Assembly (NCBI GenBank): GCA_049281195.1
Contig: JBAPRR010000128.1
Coordinates: 1-15,776, forward strand
Reading direction: 5' to 3'
Source of the DNA: JBAPRR01 sp049281195
GTDB lineage: Bacteria > Actinomycetota > Acidimicrobiia > Acidimicrobiales > CAVXTF01
Length of the DNA: 15,776 nucleotides
Part shown: positions 1 through 7,828 of the stretch, piece after piece
How the letters are laid out: every line of letters starts with the position of its first letter
Numbering within the stretch: the stretch's first letter is position 1
Translations under genes and position numbers: made by a program
Notes under the pieces: model-generated
Databases searched by the model: none
Seen by the model: the letters and a program-made list of their open reading frames with translations, nothing else
What the model was told of the DNA's origin: nothing

Positions 1-901
1 CGTTCAAGTCTTATCGGCTCGCAGGTACGACTTCAACCAGCCTTACGCGATCTGTAGCGACGGTGGGGCCACATGGGTGGTCAATTATGGGAACGACACC
101 GTCACTGAGATCGACGCTTCCACCGGTGCGCTAGTGCGGGTGCTTTCGGCTCGGAGCTACGACTTCGACTATCCCGTGTCGATTGCGTCCGGTGGCACCC
201 ATGTGTGGGTGGCGAACATAGGAAACGACACCGTCACTGAGATCGACGCTTCCACCGGCGCCCTGGTGCAGGTCCTCGCGGCTCCGGCGTATGGCTTCAA
301 GGATCCTGACTCGGTTTCATCCGACGGCACTCATATGTGGGTGGGCAACTTCGCCGGTGCAAGCGTCACCGAGATCGATGCCTCGACCGGCGCCCTCATA
401 CAAGTCCTGTCGGCTCCGAAATATCACTTCGACGATTCGCCTGCGGCGATATCGTCAGACGGCACTCACGTGTGGGTGGCCAACTTGAGTAACGCAGTCA
501 CCGAGATCGACGCCTCGAACGGTGCACTTGTACGAGTCCTATCGGCTTCGAGCTACGGCTTCGATACTCCGGCCGCTATATCCGCCGATGGGACCCACGT
601 GTGGGTCGCCAATTCCGTGAACAAATCTGTCACGGAGATCGACGCTTCCACAGGTGCACTGGTGCAGGTCCTATCCGCCTCGAAGTACGGCATCGACGAA
701 CCTCAAGCCGTCTCATCCGACGGGGACAACGTATGGGTCGCAAACTTCGGAAATCGAAGCGTCACTGAGATCAACGCTTCCACCGGTGCCCTCGTACGAG
801 TGATCTCCGCCCGCAAGTTCGGTTCGGGCGGCCCTGAAGCCGTTTTCTCGCACGGCACGGATGTGTGGGTTGGCGAATCCGTAGGCGCCCCTCCCCGGTG
901 A
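1..901 (+). CDS. Beta-propeller-like repeat protein (YncE/NHL-type), 5' truncated by the window edge
   Basis: The reading frame is open from base 2 to a TGA at 899-901, so the gene begins left of the window; the GTG at 77 is internal, because repeat sequence continues upstream of it in frame. The visible part is about 299 residues of one unit repeated: a core like VTEIDASTGALVQVLSA, then a Y/F-G-F-D stretch, then SSDGTHVWVAN. Repeat cores start at 101, 233, 365, 497, 629 and 761, exactly 132 bp (44 residues) apart, with a partial unit before the first. One unit per blade would give at least seven blades. Such propellers are usually ligand- or protein-binding scaffolds and often extracellular; no catalytic motif is visible and the signal peptide, if any, lies outside. 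The last unit is diverged and ends in GAPPR. Binding target and function are unknown. The fold assignment is inference from repeat length and the W-V-A-N strand motif. Confidence 0.85.
   Translation, partial: VQVLSARRYDFNQPYAICSDGGATWVVNYGNDTVTEIDASTGALVRVLSARSYDFDYPVSIASGGTHVWVANIGNDTVTEIDASTGALVQVLAAPAYGFKDPDSVSSDGTHMWVGNFAGASVTEIDASTGALIQVLSAPKYHFDDSPAAISSDGTHVWVANLSNAVTEIDASNGALVRVLSASSYGFDTPAAISADGTHVWVANSVNKSVTEIDASTGALVQVLSASKYGIDEPQAVSSDGDNVWVANFGNRSVTEINASTGALVRVISARKFGSGGPEAVFSHGTDVWVGESVGAPPR
92..795 (+). repeat. Six tandem coding repeats with an exact 132-bp period
   Basis: Six repeat cores begin at 101, 233, 365, 497, 629 and 761 with no insertion or deletion between any pair. 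The first two units share an identical 35-base stretch (92-126 and 224-258). The others differ mostly at third codon positions. This is coding repetition inside the truncated propeller gene and points to growth by unit duplication, at least once fairly recently. Confidence 0.9.
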
Positions 902-1106
902 AACAGCCAGCACCCATCGCGTTAAACGAACCGTCGGGTAGTACAGAATCGCGCCTGGCTCGCGCGAGATCTTCGATCGAAAAGGTAGGTTTTAGAAGGC
1001 GTTTCCGGTCCTAAGGAGATTCCAAGCTTTAACCGTTGCTGTGTGTTACCGTCCCGACCGCAAAGCGTTTGCATATAAAGGGGCATCGGAAAGCGGGGCG
1101 GGTTCA
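902..1106. other. Intergenic region between the propeller gene and the S53 protease gene
   Basis: These 205 bases hold no convincing gene. A 6-bp stem (TCGCGC at 949-954 with GCGCGA at 962-967, 7-base loop) could help end transcription of the propeller gene, but no T-run follows directly. An AAGGAG at 1013-1018 resembles a ribosome binding site but lies 22 bases from the GTG at 1041 and far from the ATG at 1107, so it decides neither start. A TATAAA at 1074-1079 resembles a -10 box, but no matching -35 box is visible at the right distance. Confidence 0.4.
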
Positions 1107-4100
1107 ATGAACTTGCGGGATTCTTTTGCGGCTATAGCAGGACGCCTTCACTGGTTTGGACGTCGGTTCCGAAGCCCGGTAAGAGCCATTGTGAGCATCA
1201 CAGTGGTCGTCACGACTGCGGCGCTTGGGGTTGTTGCATTCATCCCTTCGGCGTCCGCAACAAGCACGACACCGTCGTCCCAACGTCTTTGGGTTACACA
1301 ATATCTCCGTGGCAACGTGCAGTTAAAAGGCCAGGTCCCGCTCGCCATAGGCAACGCGAAGACTGCGGTCGGACCGATTAAAGCGCTAGGAGCGGTATTC
1401 GCGAACAGCTCCATTTCACTGAACTTCGGTCTGCCACTGGGCAATGTCGCCGCTCTCAACGGTTTGATCGTCGCAGAAGCTAAGACCCACAAAGAGTTGA
1501 GTCGGGCGCAGATCTACCAGCGCTTTTCGCCTCCAGTGGCTCAGTACCAGGCCTTACGGAATTGGCTGATCGCAGAGGGCTACACGATCACCCACGTAGG
1601 AGCCGACAGGCTCGAGATGACGGCGAAGGCTCCTGCCGCGGTCGTGGAGAAGTCGCTCGAGGTGAAGCTCCAGGTTTACCGCAGCAATGCGTACATGGAT
1701 GAGGGCGTGCTGGTAGGTGCTCAGGACTTCTACGCCAACACCACTGCCCCGGTGGTGCCTGCCCGACTCGGAGTGCAGAGCATCTCCGGTTTGAGCAACA
1801 TCGATCAATTCTTTACCGACATTCAGCTCGGCAAGGCCTCGGCAGCTAGCGACGCCGGTGGCGGCAACGGAACTGACAAAGGTGGGATCAAGTACACGCG
1901 CACAGGCGGCTACTACCCGTCTGACCTGCAGTCCATGTATGACGTGCAAGGGACTTACGGATACGGCACCGGCCAGACCATGGGATTCACTCTCTGGGGT
2001 GCCGGTGAGGTGCAGGCGGCCACTACCGAATTTGCGACCGTCACAGGACAGCCGGCCCTTACCGTCGACACTGCTTGCACGGCGTCTGGCAACAGCCCCA
2101 CCTCGCCCAGTTCATGCACGGCGACGCAAGAGCAGCCCAATCACCTCCTCAACATCTTGGAGAACGGCAACACCAACAACGCCTATGGCGGTAACGACGA
2201 GACCGGTCTCGATGTCGAGACGTCGCACGGCATGGCCCCGGGAGTCGCAGAGAAGTACTACTTGGGCGACTGCTCGGCCACGCCATCACCGGGAACGACC
2301 AACGGCGACAACTGCAACGGCAGCGACGTGGGGCTCGAAGACGCGATCGAAGATGCCGCCAACGACCCGACACTGCACTCGGTCTCGAACAGCTGGGGCT
2401 ACGGCGGCGACACCGAGTGGGGCGCGCAGGATCCCTTCGAGCTCGCCACGAACAACAGCCTTGCCATCGCCGCAGCTGCAGGGACGACTTTCTACTTCTC
2501 TACCGGTGACGATGGGACCTACGAATCCGGCTACCCGGCGGACAGCCCCTACGTCGTTGCCGTAGGAGGCACCTCGCTCTTCTCTTCTCAGTCGTTGACC
2601 AGCACATCAGGAACAACAGCGACGCTCAGCACTGAAGACACCTGGGCCGCCGGCGGCAGCTGGTGCTCGAACGTCGAGCCCCGCCCCGCCTGGCAGAACG
2701 GTGCCGGCGTGACAGCCAACGCGACCTGCCCCGGCCGCGCCATTCCTGACATTTCGGCGATCGCCGACACGAACACGGCGGTCTACGAGGTGTACAGCAC
2801 CGGGGCTAGCACTTACCGGACAGGTTCCGTGGGCGGGACGAGCGTCGCCGGACCAGTGATGAACGGCATGGAAGCCGATACGGAGAACTTTGTCGCCGAC
2901 CAGCCGTATCCGGGTGGGACGGTTCCTGCGACCGGTTTCGAAGGCCCGATCATGTACGAAATGGGCAACAGCGGCGATTACTCGGACTACTTCCGTGACG
3001 TCCTGTGTGGCAACGACGCGGACCCATCAGGTGGTCCCGACGGTGAAGCGGCTCAGCCCGGATGGGACGAGGCCACGGGTTGGGGGGCCATCAACTGGTT
3101 GGATTACAGCACCGGCTATGCGATGACCCTCGGCGCAACCGGACTGACGACCCCTGCATCGAACAACCAGAACTACCAGTGGAGCTGTGCCAAAACGCCG
3201 GGTAACTCGACCGAGCACGGAATCTCGTTTCCGACCTCCTCTGTCGGATTCGCCGTCGGCACTGCATCAAGCTCTCCCTGGGAGAGCACCTACCTGCCCA
3301 GCAGGGCCTGGGGCGCTTCGAACACCTTCTACACGACCACAAACGGCGGAACGGACTGGGTCCCGTCGAACTCCGACATGCTCGCTGTCACCTGCACGAG
3401 CGTATCCACATGCATCGAGGTCGGTGATGGAGGAGTGATAAAGGTCACCACTGACGGGGGGGCCGTGTGGACGGCGGATGCGACGGAATTCAACCAGGCT
3501 CTGACCCAGGTGACCTGCCCGTCTAGTTCCGAGTGTTTCGCAGCGGGCGACCGCGGCACGGTTCTCGAGTCCACCAATGGCGGAATCACGTGGAGCTACT
3601 CCGCGAGCGTCGACGGCAACCCGATCTACGGTCTCAGCTGCCCGAGCACGAGCGATTGCTACGCGGTCGATAACTACGGACACGTCATGACCACCACGAA
3701 CGGCGGTGCGTCTTGGACGCTCGAAAGCACTCCCGTTACGGCTCCGGGAGTGAACGTTCCCGGATCGGGCGGCCCCGTCCCTTACTCAGGGCTGTTCGGT
3801 GTGTCTTGCGCCACCGCGACCACCTGCGTCGCCGTCGGTGGCTACCCGCAGACCGGACAGACGGCGGCTCCCATCGTCACGACAACTGACGGAACCGACT
3901 GGACGCTTCAAAACTCCGGCGTGGCATCGGCCGACAACTTGATGGGGGTGAGCTGCGTGTCCGGCACGACCACCTGCTACGCGGTCGGTTTCGCCGGCAC
4001 CATCGTCACCACCACAAACCTGACGACGTGGACGCCCATGACGTCGAACACCACCGAGCCGCTCATCGGAGTCACCTGCTTGTCGACCAGCTACTGCGTG

Positions 4101-7100
4101 GCGATCGGCGAAGCCGGCACGATCGATGTCCTGAGCGGCGGCACCTGGTCGATGACCAGCACGACCCTCGGCACCAGTGCGTTTCTTGCCGGCGTCACCT
4201 GTGCAACCGCTAACGACTGCTTCGCCGTGGGCAAGCAGGGCGTCACCTTGAACTTCGACTCCACGAACGTGGCCGGCACGGTCACCCAGCTCGCCGGTGG
4301 CGGAACCACTCAGACGATGGACGCCCTCAGTTGCACCAGCGCGAGCGACTGTGAAGCCGTCGGCGGTGCCGGGACGATCCTTGGCACGACGAACGGCGGC
4401 CAGACTTGGTTGCCACAGACCTCGGGTGTATCCACCAGCGTGACCCTCGAGGGAGTGTCCTGTTCGGGGAGCGACTGCGTTGCGGTCGGTACCTCGGGCA
4501 CGATCATCGCCACCACAAACGGGGGCGCCACATGGGCCACCCAAACTTCGGGTGTCACGGTGACTCTCGAAGCCGTCTCATGCAGCTCGATGGGATGCGT
4601 CGTGGTCGGCAATGCGCCTACCAGTGGCACAGGCACAATTCTCACCTCTGCCAACGGTGGGGGTACCTGGACGGCTTCCGCGTCGGGTGTCACCGGCAAC
4701 CTCGACGGTGTCACCTGCGTCTCCACAAGTTGCTGGGCGGTCGGCGCCATTCCGACAGGCTCAACCACTGCGGCGATCGTGGCGTCCACGAACAGTGGAT
4801 CCACCTGGACCGTGCAAACATCGAACGCTCCTTTGGCACTGAGCTCTGTTGCATGCTTCGACGCACTCGACTGCTTCGCCGGCGGTTCAATCGGCACAGT
4901 GATGGCGACGAACAACGGCGGGTCCAACTGGTACCAGGAAGGCAACCCGATCAGTGGGCCGACGACGGCCCTAAATGCGGGTCCCACATCGATAACGGCC
5001 ATCGACGGTGTGGCCTGCTCCAGCACTGCGTGCTTCATGGCAACAGGCAGTAGCGGGAACATCATGATGTCGCCGGTCTTGTCGGTGACGGTGGTCCTTT
5101 CTGGCCCATACGGGACGACTCCGGACGTGAGCGCCCTGACGGCGAACACGTCGGGTATCTCTTACAACCCATCCTCGGAAGCGGCTGACGTCACTGGTGG
5201 CCTCACCTGTTCCACGACAGCTACGGCCTCCTCCAACGTCGGGAGCTACCCGATTAGCGGTTGCTCGGGGCTTTTTGCGCCGGGATACAACGTCGTCTAC
5301 AACTACGCAGCGAGCTCATACAACGTCACACAGGATTCGAACGTCATAACATTCGCGTCAATCCCGCCCCAGACCTACGGAAATCCGTCCTTCCAGATCG
5401 ATCCGACGGCCAGTTCCGGTCTTCCGGTCTCGGTTGCATCCTCGGGCGATTGCTCCCTGGACTCGCCGACGGCACCGGCGGATGTCACGATCACCGGTGG
5501 AGGAAGCTGCTCGATCACAGCGACCCAGGGTGGCAATACCAACTACGCCCCGGCGACTCCGGTGTCACAGAACTTCTTGATCGCCACAGAGAGCCAGCAG
5601 ATCGACTTCACGACGATCTCACCCCAAACCTATGGCGATCCAGCCTTCGAGATCGATCCGACGGCAACGTCGGGGCTACCGGTCTCCCTGTCGAGCACAG
5701 GACAATGCACGCTTTCGTCTGACACATCGCCGGCGAATGTGACGATGACCGGCGGAGGCCAATGCAGCATCACTGCGTCGCAGGGTGGAAACTCGGACTA
5801 CTCGCCTGCCACGAACGTGACCGAGACCTTCTCGATCCTTCTTCAGCAGACGATCACTTTCGGCTCTCTGTCCGATGTCACCTACGGCGCGTCACCGATA
5901 TCGCTGGACGCCAGTGCTTCTTCGGGCCTGCCGGTTACCTATTACTCGAGCGGCGACTGCACAGTCGACGGTTCGACCCTCACGATCACGGGGGCCGGTT
6001 CGTGTTCGGTGGTCGCGACCCAGTCAGGGAACTCGGAGTACAACCCCGCGCCGGATGTGGAGCAATCGTTCTCGATTGCCCAGGCGAACCAGACCATCAC
6101 GTTCAATGGACTTACGGACCAGGAGTTCTCGGGGAACACTTTCATCCAGTTGACAGCGACGTCGGACTCGGGACTGCCGGTCAGCTACACGGTTGGCGCC
6201 AACGACCAATGCCTGGTCTCAGGTTCGACCCTTGAGATCACCGGCGCCGGCTCATGCAGCGTCACCGCGTCGCAAAGTGGAAACAACGACTACAACCCGG
6301 CGACCCCTGTGACCCAGGGCTTTAGCATCAGCCAGGGCACCCCGACCATCGAGGTGACGGCCACGCCCGCAGAGGCCACGGTCGGATCGGTGACCTACGA
6401 CGTGTATGCCATGGGGGTGGCTACTTCGCCGCCGACCGGTTCGGTCACGGTCTCCGACGGGACAAATAGTTGCTCGATCCCTGCGCTGTCTGACGGGTCC
6501 GGTCAATGCGCAATCACCGAAGCAGCCGGTTCGTACACCGTTACAGCCGCGTACTCCGGTGATACCAACTACACGCCGGCGACCGGCGCCCTCGACGAGA
6601 ACGTGGGTCAGGCGACACCAGCGCTGACCATCACCCCGCCGGCTGTGACGCCGACAATCGGACCGGTCAGTTACCGGGTGTCGGCGACAGGGGTAACGGG
6701 CTTCGCTCCGACGGGCAGCGTGACCGTTAGCGACGGATCCTCAAGCTGCAATATCTCCTCGTTCTCCCAGTCGGGTACGTGTTCGCTCACCGAGGGTGCC
6801 GGCACCTACACAGTGCAGGCGTTCTATTCGGGCGACTCGAATTACATTCCGGCGGAAGGGTCCACTTCGGAGACGGTGGACCAGGGCACGGCGACGGTGA
6901 CGATCACGCCATCGGTGAATCCTGCCCCGACGCCTCAGGTGGTCGTCTACAAGGTGGTCGTTGCCGGTGTGGTTGGCTTTGCCCCGACCGGGAGCGTCAC
7001 GGTCTCTGACGGCACCCGCATTTGTACGATCTCGACGTTGTCGGCCAAGAGTAAAGGCAACTGCCACATCGACGAGCCGAAGGGGAAGTACGTCGTAACG

Positions 7101-7166
7101 GCGACCTACAACGGGAACGTCAATTACGGAACTTCCTCAGGCTCCGTGAACGAGAAGATCAAGTAG
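1107..7166 (+). CDS. Secreted multidomain S53 (sedolisin/kumamolisin) peptidase with two propeller-sized repeat blocks and eight Ig/MBG-like modules
   Basis: Predicted secreted serine-carboxyl endopeptidase of about 2019 residues. I chose the ATG at 1107 because it gives a standard signal peptide (basic region, hydrophobic 26-46, ASA cleavage near 51); the frame also opens from a GTG at 1041, adding 22 residues. Order: pro-kumamolisin domain about 60-215; S53 catalytic domain about 260-670 with E365 and D369 (E-x-x-x-D), oxyanion D468 in TGDDG and nucleophile S579 in GGTS; Ca-site residues D631 and D654 (PGWD). Then come 14 Ycf48/BNR-like blades (about 697-1330) marked by TTNGG-x-x-W and paired cysteines, an MBG-like module (about 1327-1413), four related modules to about 1744, and three Ig-like modules to the end. 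Most S53 enzymes are 500-700 residues, so this one is unusually long. No LPXTG or C-terminal membrane helix is seen, so it is probably released or held non-covalently. S53 enzymes usually work at acid pH; the substrate is unknown. Confidence 0.9.
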   Translation: MNLRDSFAAIAGRLHWFGRRFRSPVRAIVSITVVVTTAALGVVAFIPSASATSTTPSSQRLWVTQYLRGNVQLKGQVPLAIGNAKTAVGPIKALGAVFANSSISLNFGLPLGNVAALNGLIVAEAKTHKELSRAQIYQRFSPPVAQYQALRNWLIAEGYTITHVGADRLEMTAKAPAAVVEKSLEVKLQVYRSNAYMDEGVLVGAQDFYANTTAPVVPARLGVQSISGLSNIDQFFTDIQLGKASAASDAGGGNGTDKGGIKYTRTGGYYPSDLQSMYDVQGTYGYGTGQTMGFTLWGAGEVQAATTEFATVTGQPALTVDTACTASGNSPTSPSSCTATQEQPNHLLNILENGNTNNAYGGNDETGLDVETSHGMAPGVAEKYYLGDCSATPSPGTTNGDNCNGSDVGLEDAIEDAANDPTLHSVSNSWGYGGDTEWGAQDPFELATNNSLAIAAAAGTTFYFSTGDDGTYESGYPADSPYVVAVGGTSLFSSQSLTSTSGTTATLSTEDTWAAGGSWCSNVEPRPAWQNGAGVTANATCPGRAIPDISAIADTNTAVYEVYSTGASTYRTGSVGGTSVAGPVMNGMEADTENFVADQPYPGGTVPATGFEGPIMYEMGNSGDYSDYFRDVLCGNDADPSGGPDGEAAQPGWDEATGWGAINWLDYSTGYAMTLGATGLTTPASNNQNYQWSCAKTPGNSTEHGISFPTSSVGFAVGTASSSPWESTYLPSRAWGASNTFYTTTNGGTDWVPSNSDMLAVTCTSVSTCIEVGDGGVIKVTTDGGAVWTADATEFNQALTQVTCPSSSECFAAGDRGTVLESTNGGITWSYSASVDGNPIYGLSCPSTSDCYAVDNYGHVMTTTNGGASWTLESTPVTAPGVNVPGSGGPVPYSGLFGVSCATATTCVAVGGYPQTGQTAAPIVTTTDGTDWTLQNSGVASADNLMGVSCVSGTTTCYAVGFAGTIVTTTNLTTWTPMTSNTTEPLIGVTCLSTSYCVAIGEAGTIDVLSGGTWSMTSTTLGTSAFLAGVTCATANDCFAVGKQGVTLNFDSTNVAGTVTQLAGGGTTQTMDALSCTSASDCEAVGGAGTILGTTNGGQTWLPQTSGVSTSVTLEGVSCSGSDCVAVGTSGTIIATTNGGATWATQTSGVTVTLEAVSCSSMGCVVVGNAPTSGTGTILTSANGGGTWTASASGVTGNLDGVTCVSTSCWAVGAIPTGSTTAAIVASTNSGSTWTVQTSNAPLALSSVACFDALDCFAGGSIGTVMATNNGGSNWYQEGNPISGPTTALNAGPTSITAIDGVACSSTACFMATGSSGNIMMSPVLSVTVVLSGPYGTTPDVSALTANTSGISYNPSSEAADVTGGLTCSTTATASSNVGSYPISGCSGLFAPGYNVVYNYAASSYNVTQDSNVITFASIPPQTYGNPSFQIDPTASSGLPVSVASSGDCSLDSPTAPADVTITGGGSCSITATQGGNTNYAPATPVSQNFLIATESQQIDFTTISPQTYGDPAFEIDPTATSGLPVSLSSTGQCTLSSDTSPANVTMTGGGQCSITASQGGNSDYSPATNVTETFSILLQQTITFGSLSDVTYGASPISLDASASSGLPVTYYSSGDCTVDGSTLTITGAGSCSVVATQSGNSEYNPAPDVEQSFSIAQANQTITFNGLTDQEFSGNTFIQLTATSDSGLPVSYTVGANDQCLVSGSTLEITGAGSCSVTASQSGNNDYNPATPVTQGFSISQGTPTIEVTATPAEATVGSVTYDVYAMGVATSPPTGSVTVSDGTNSCSIPALSDGSGQCAITEAAGSYTVTAAYSGDTNYTPATGALDENVGQATPALTITPPAVTPTIGPVSYRVSATGVTGFAPTGSVTVSDGSSSCNISSFSQSGTCSLTEGAGTYTVQAFYSGDSNYIPAEGSTSETVDQGTATVTITPSVNPAPTPQVVVYKVVVAGVVGFAPTGSVTVSDGTRICTISTLSAKSKGNCHIDEPKGKYVVTATYNGNVNYGTSSGSVNEKIK
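3199..5095 (+). repeat. Fourteen tandem Ycf48/BNR-like blade repeats, thirteen with a C-x(4-6)-C pair
   Basis: Inside the S53 gene, a unit of 40-60 residues recurs 14 times. It runs G-V-(S/T)-C-x(4-6)-C-x-A-V-G, then G-T-I-x-x-T-T-N-G-G-x-x-W. The first unit lacks the cysteine pair and the last lacks the TTNGG-W tail. Fourteen units would make two seven-bladed propellers; that closure is inference. The copies are diverged at DNA level, so this is an old expansion. Confidence 0.75.
5347..7163 (+). repeat. Seven tandem Ig-like/MBG-like modules of two types at the protease C terminus
   Basis: The first type occurs four times (about 5347, 5596, 5845 and 6088), about 81-84 residues each, with a Q-x-I-x-F opening, SGLPVS, GSCS and N-x-x-Y-x-P-A marks. 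The second type occurs three times (about 6340, 6613 and 6886), about 91 residues each, with PTGSVTVSDG and YSGDxNY marks. Every copy carries two cysteines. Such modules are common stalks or adhesion domains in bacterial surface proteins. Confidence 0.75.
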
Positions 7167-7168
7167 AG

Positions 7169-7786
7169 CTAGAAGTCGATGCGCATGACCGCCCGGCGTT
7201 TCGTCGGGTGTGTCATCTGCGTCAATCCGGCGGCAGCAAATACGTTGCGGCTGCCCACATGGAGCTCGCCCCAGGTGATCTCCTCACCTGGATGGGTGAT
7301 CATTGCGTAAGCCTCTACCGCACGGGCGCCATTTTGTCTGGCGTAGTCGACCGCCGCACCGGCCAGCACATAGGTAAGACCACGTCGCCTATGACCGACG
7401 CGGACGATGAAGCAGGTGATCGACCAGATGCCCGCATCACTCTTGTCCTCGTTGCGGCCCGCCCACGGGACACGTGATCCAAGGAGAGATGGATAGCCGG
7501 TGCGTGGTCCGACCCCGCACCAACCGACCGCCTCTTTCCCCAGGTAGGCGACCAGCCCGGATGTTGTAGTTGCCCGAGGATTTTCGCAGTTGGTTTGATC
7601 GCGCAGCATCGCAGCTCGACCTTCGTCTGTCACGGAGCGCCAATCCCTGGTTCGGATCCTGAAGCGCTGGCAGAAGCAGCGTGACTCGAAGCACACCGCT
7701 TGACCAAGCACCGCAGACAGGTCCTCCCACGATGCCTCGTTCGCAGGACTGACGACGATCTCCGGATCGGCTTTGGGCTTGACCAT
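7169..7786 (-). CDS. GNAT-family N-acetyltransferase
   Basis: Predicted cytoplasmic acetyl-CoA-dependent N-acetyltransferase of about 205 residues; the acceptor is not identifiable. The acetyl-CoA-binding region fits ITCFIVRVGHRRRGLTYVLA, with the R/Q-x-x-G-x-G/A-type loop represented by GHRRRGL, followed by a helix (AAVDYARQNGARAVEAYA) and the typical late FAAAGLT segment (the 'F-x-x-x-GF' region). The N-terminal part has a cysteine cluster (CFESRCFC) followed by QRFRIR, as in a GNAT subgroup often called just 'acetyltransferase'. I chose the ATG ending at 7786; a TTG two codons earlier (7792) is an alternative, and neither has a clear ribosome binding site. It lies 42 bp after the patatin-like gene on the same strand, so co-transcription is likely. 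Its stop is only 2 bp from that of the convergent S53 gene. Confidence 0.85.
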   Translation of the reverse strand: MVKPKADPEIVVSPANEASWEDLSAVLGQAVCFESRCFCQRFRIRTRDWRSVTDEGRAAMLRDQTNCENPRATTTSGLVAYLGKEAVGWCGVGPRTGYPSLLGSRVPWAGRNEDKSDAGIWSITCFIVRVGHRRRGLTYVLAGAAVDYARQNGARAVEAYAMITHPGEEITWGELHVGSRNVFAAAGLTQMTHPTKRRAVMRIDF

Positions 7787-7828
7787 CTCCAATTGTCTCG
7801 CACCGTAGAACGGGGCGCCGGAACCGGA

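Noticed and set aside
92..795. The 132-bp repeats as a CRISPR array or non-coding satellite
   Set aside because: The repeats are in frame, translate to a conserved 44-residue unit, vary mostly at third codon positions and have no unique spacers.
949..967. Intrinsic terminator after the propeller gene
   Set aside because: The stem is only 6 bp and no T-run follows within the needed distance, so it is mentioned only as part of the intergenic description.
1041..1106. GTG at 1041 as the S53 start
   Set aside because: It would put 22 extra polar residues before the signal peptide, and the nearest AAGGAG is 22 bases upstream. The ATG at 1107 gives a normal signal peptide.
3786..5149. Two long open minus-strand frames (3786-4544 and 4310-5149) inside the S53 gene
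   Set aside because: They lie opposite a strongly supported repeat region of the protease. Their proteins are low-complexity mirror images of the repeats, with no domain motif. GC-rich codon use leaves such antisense frames open.
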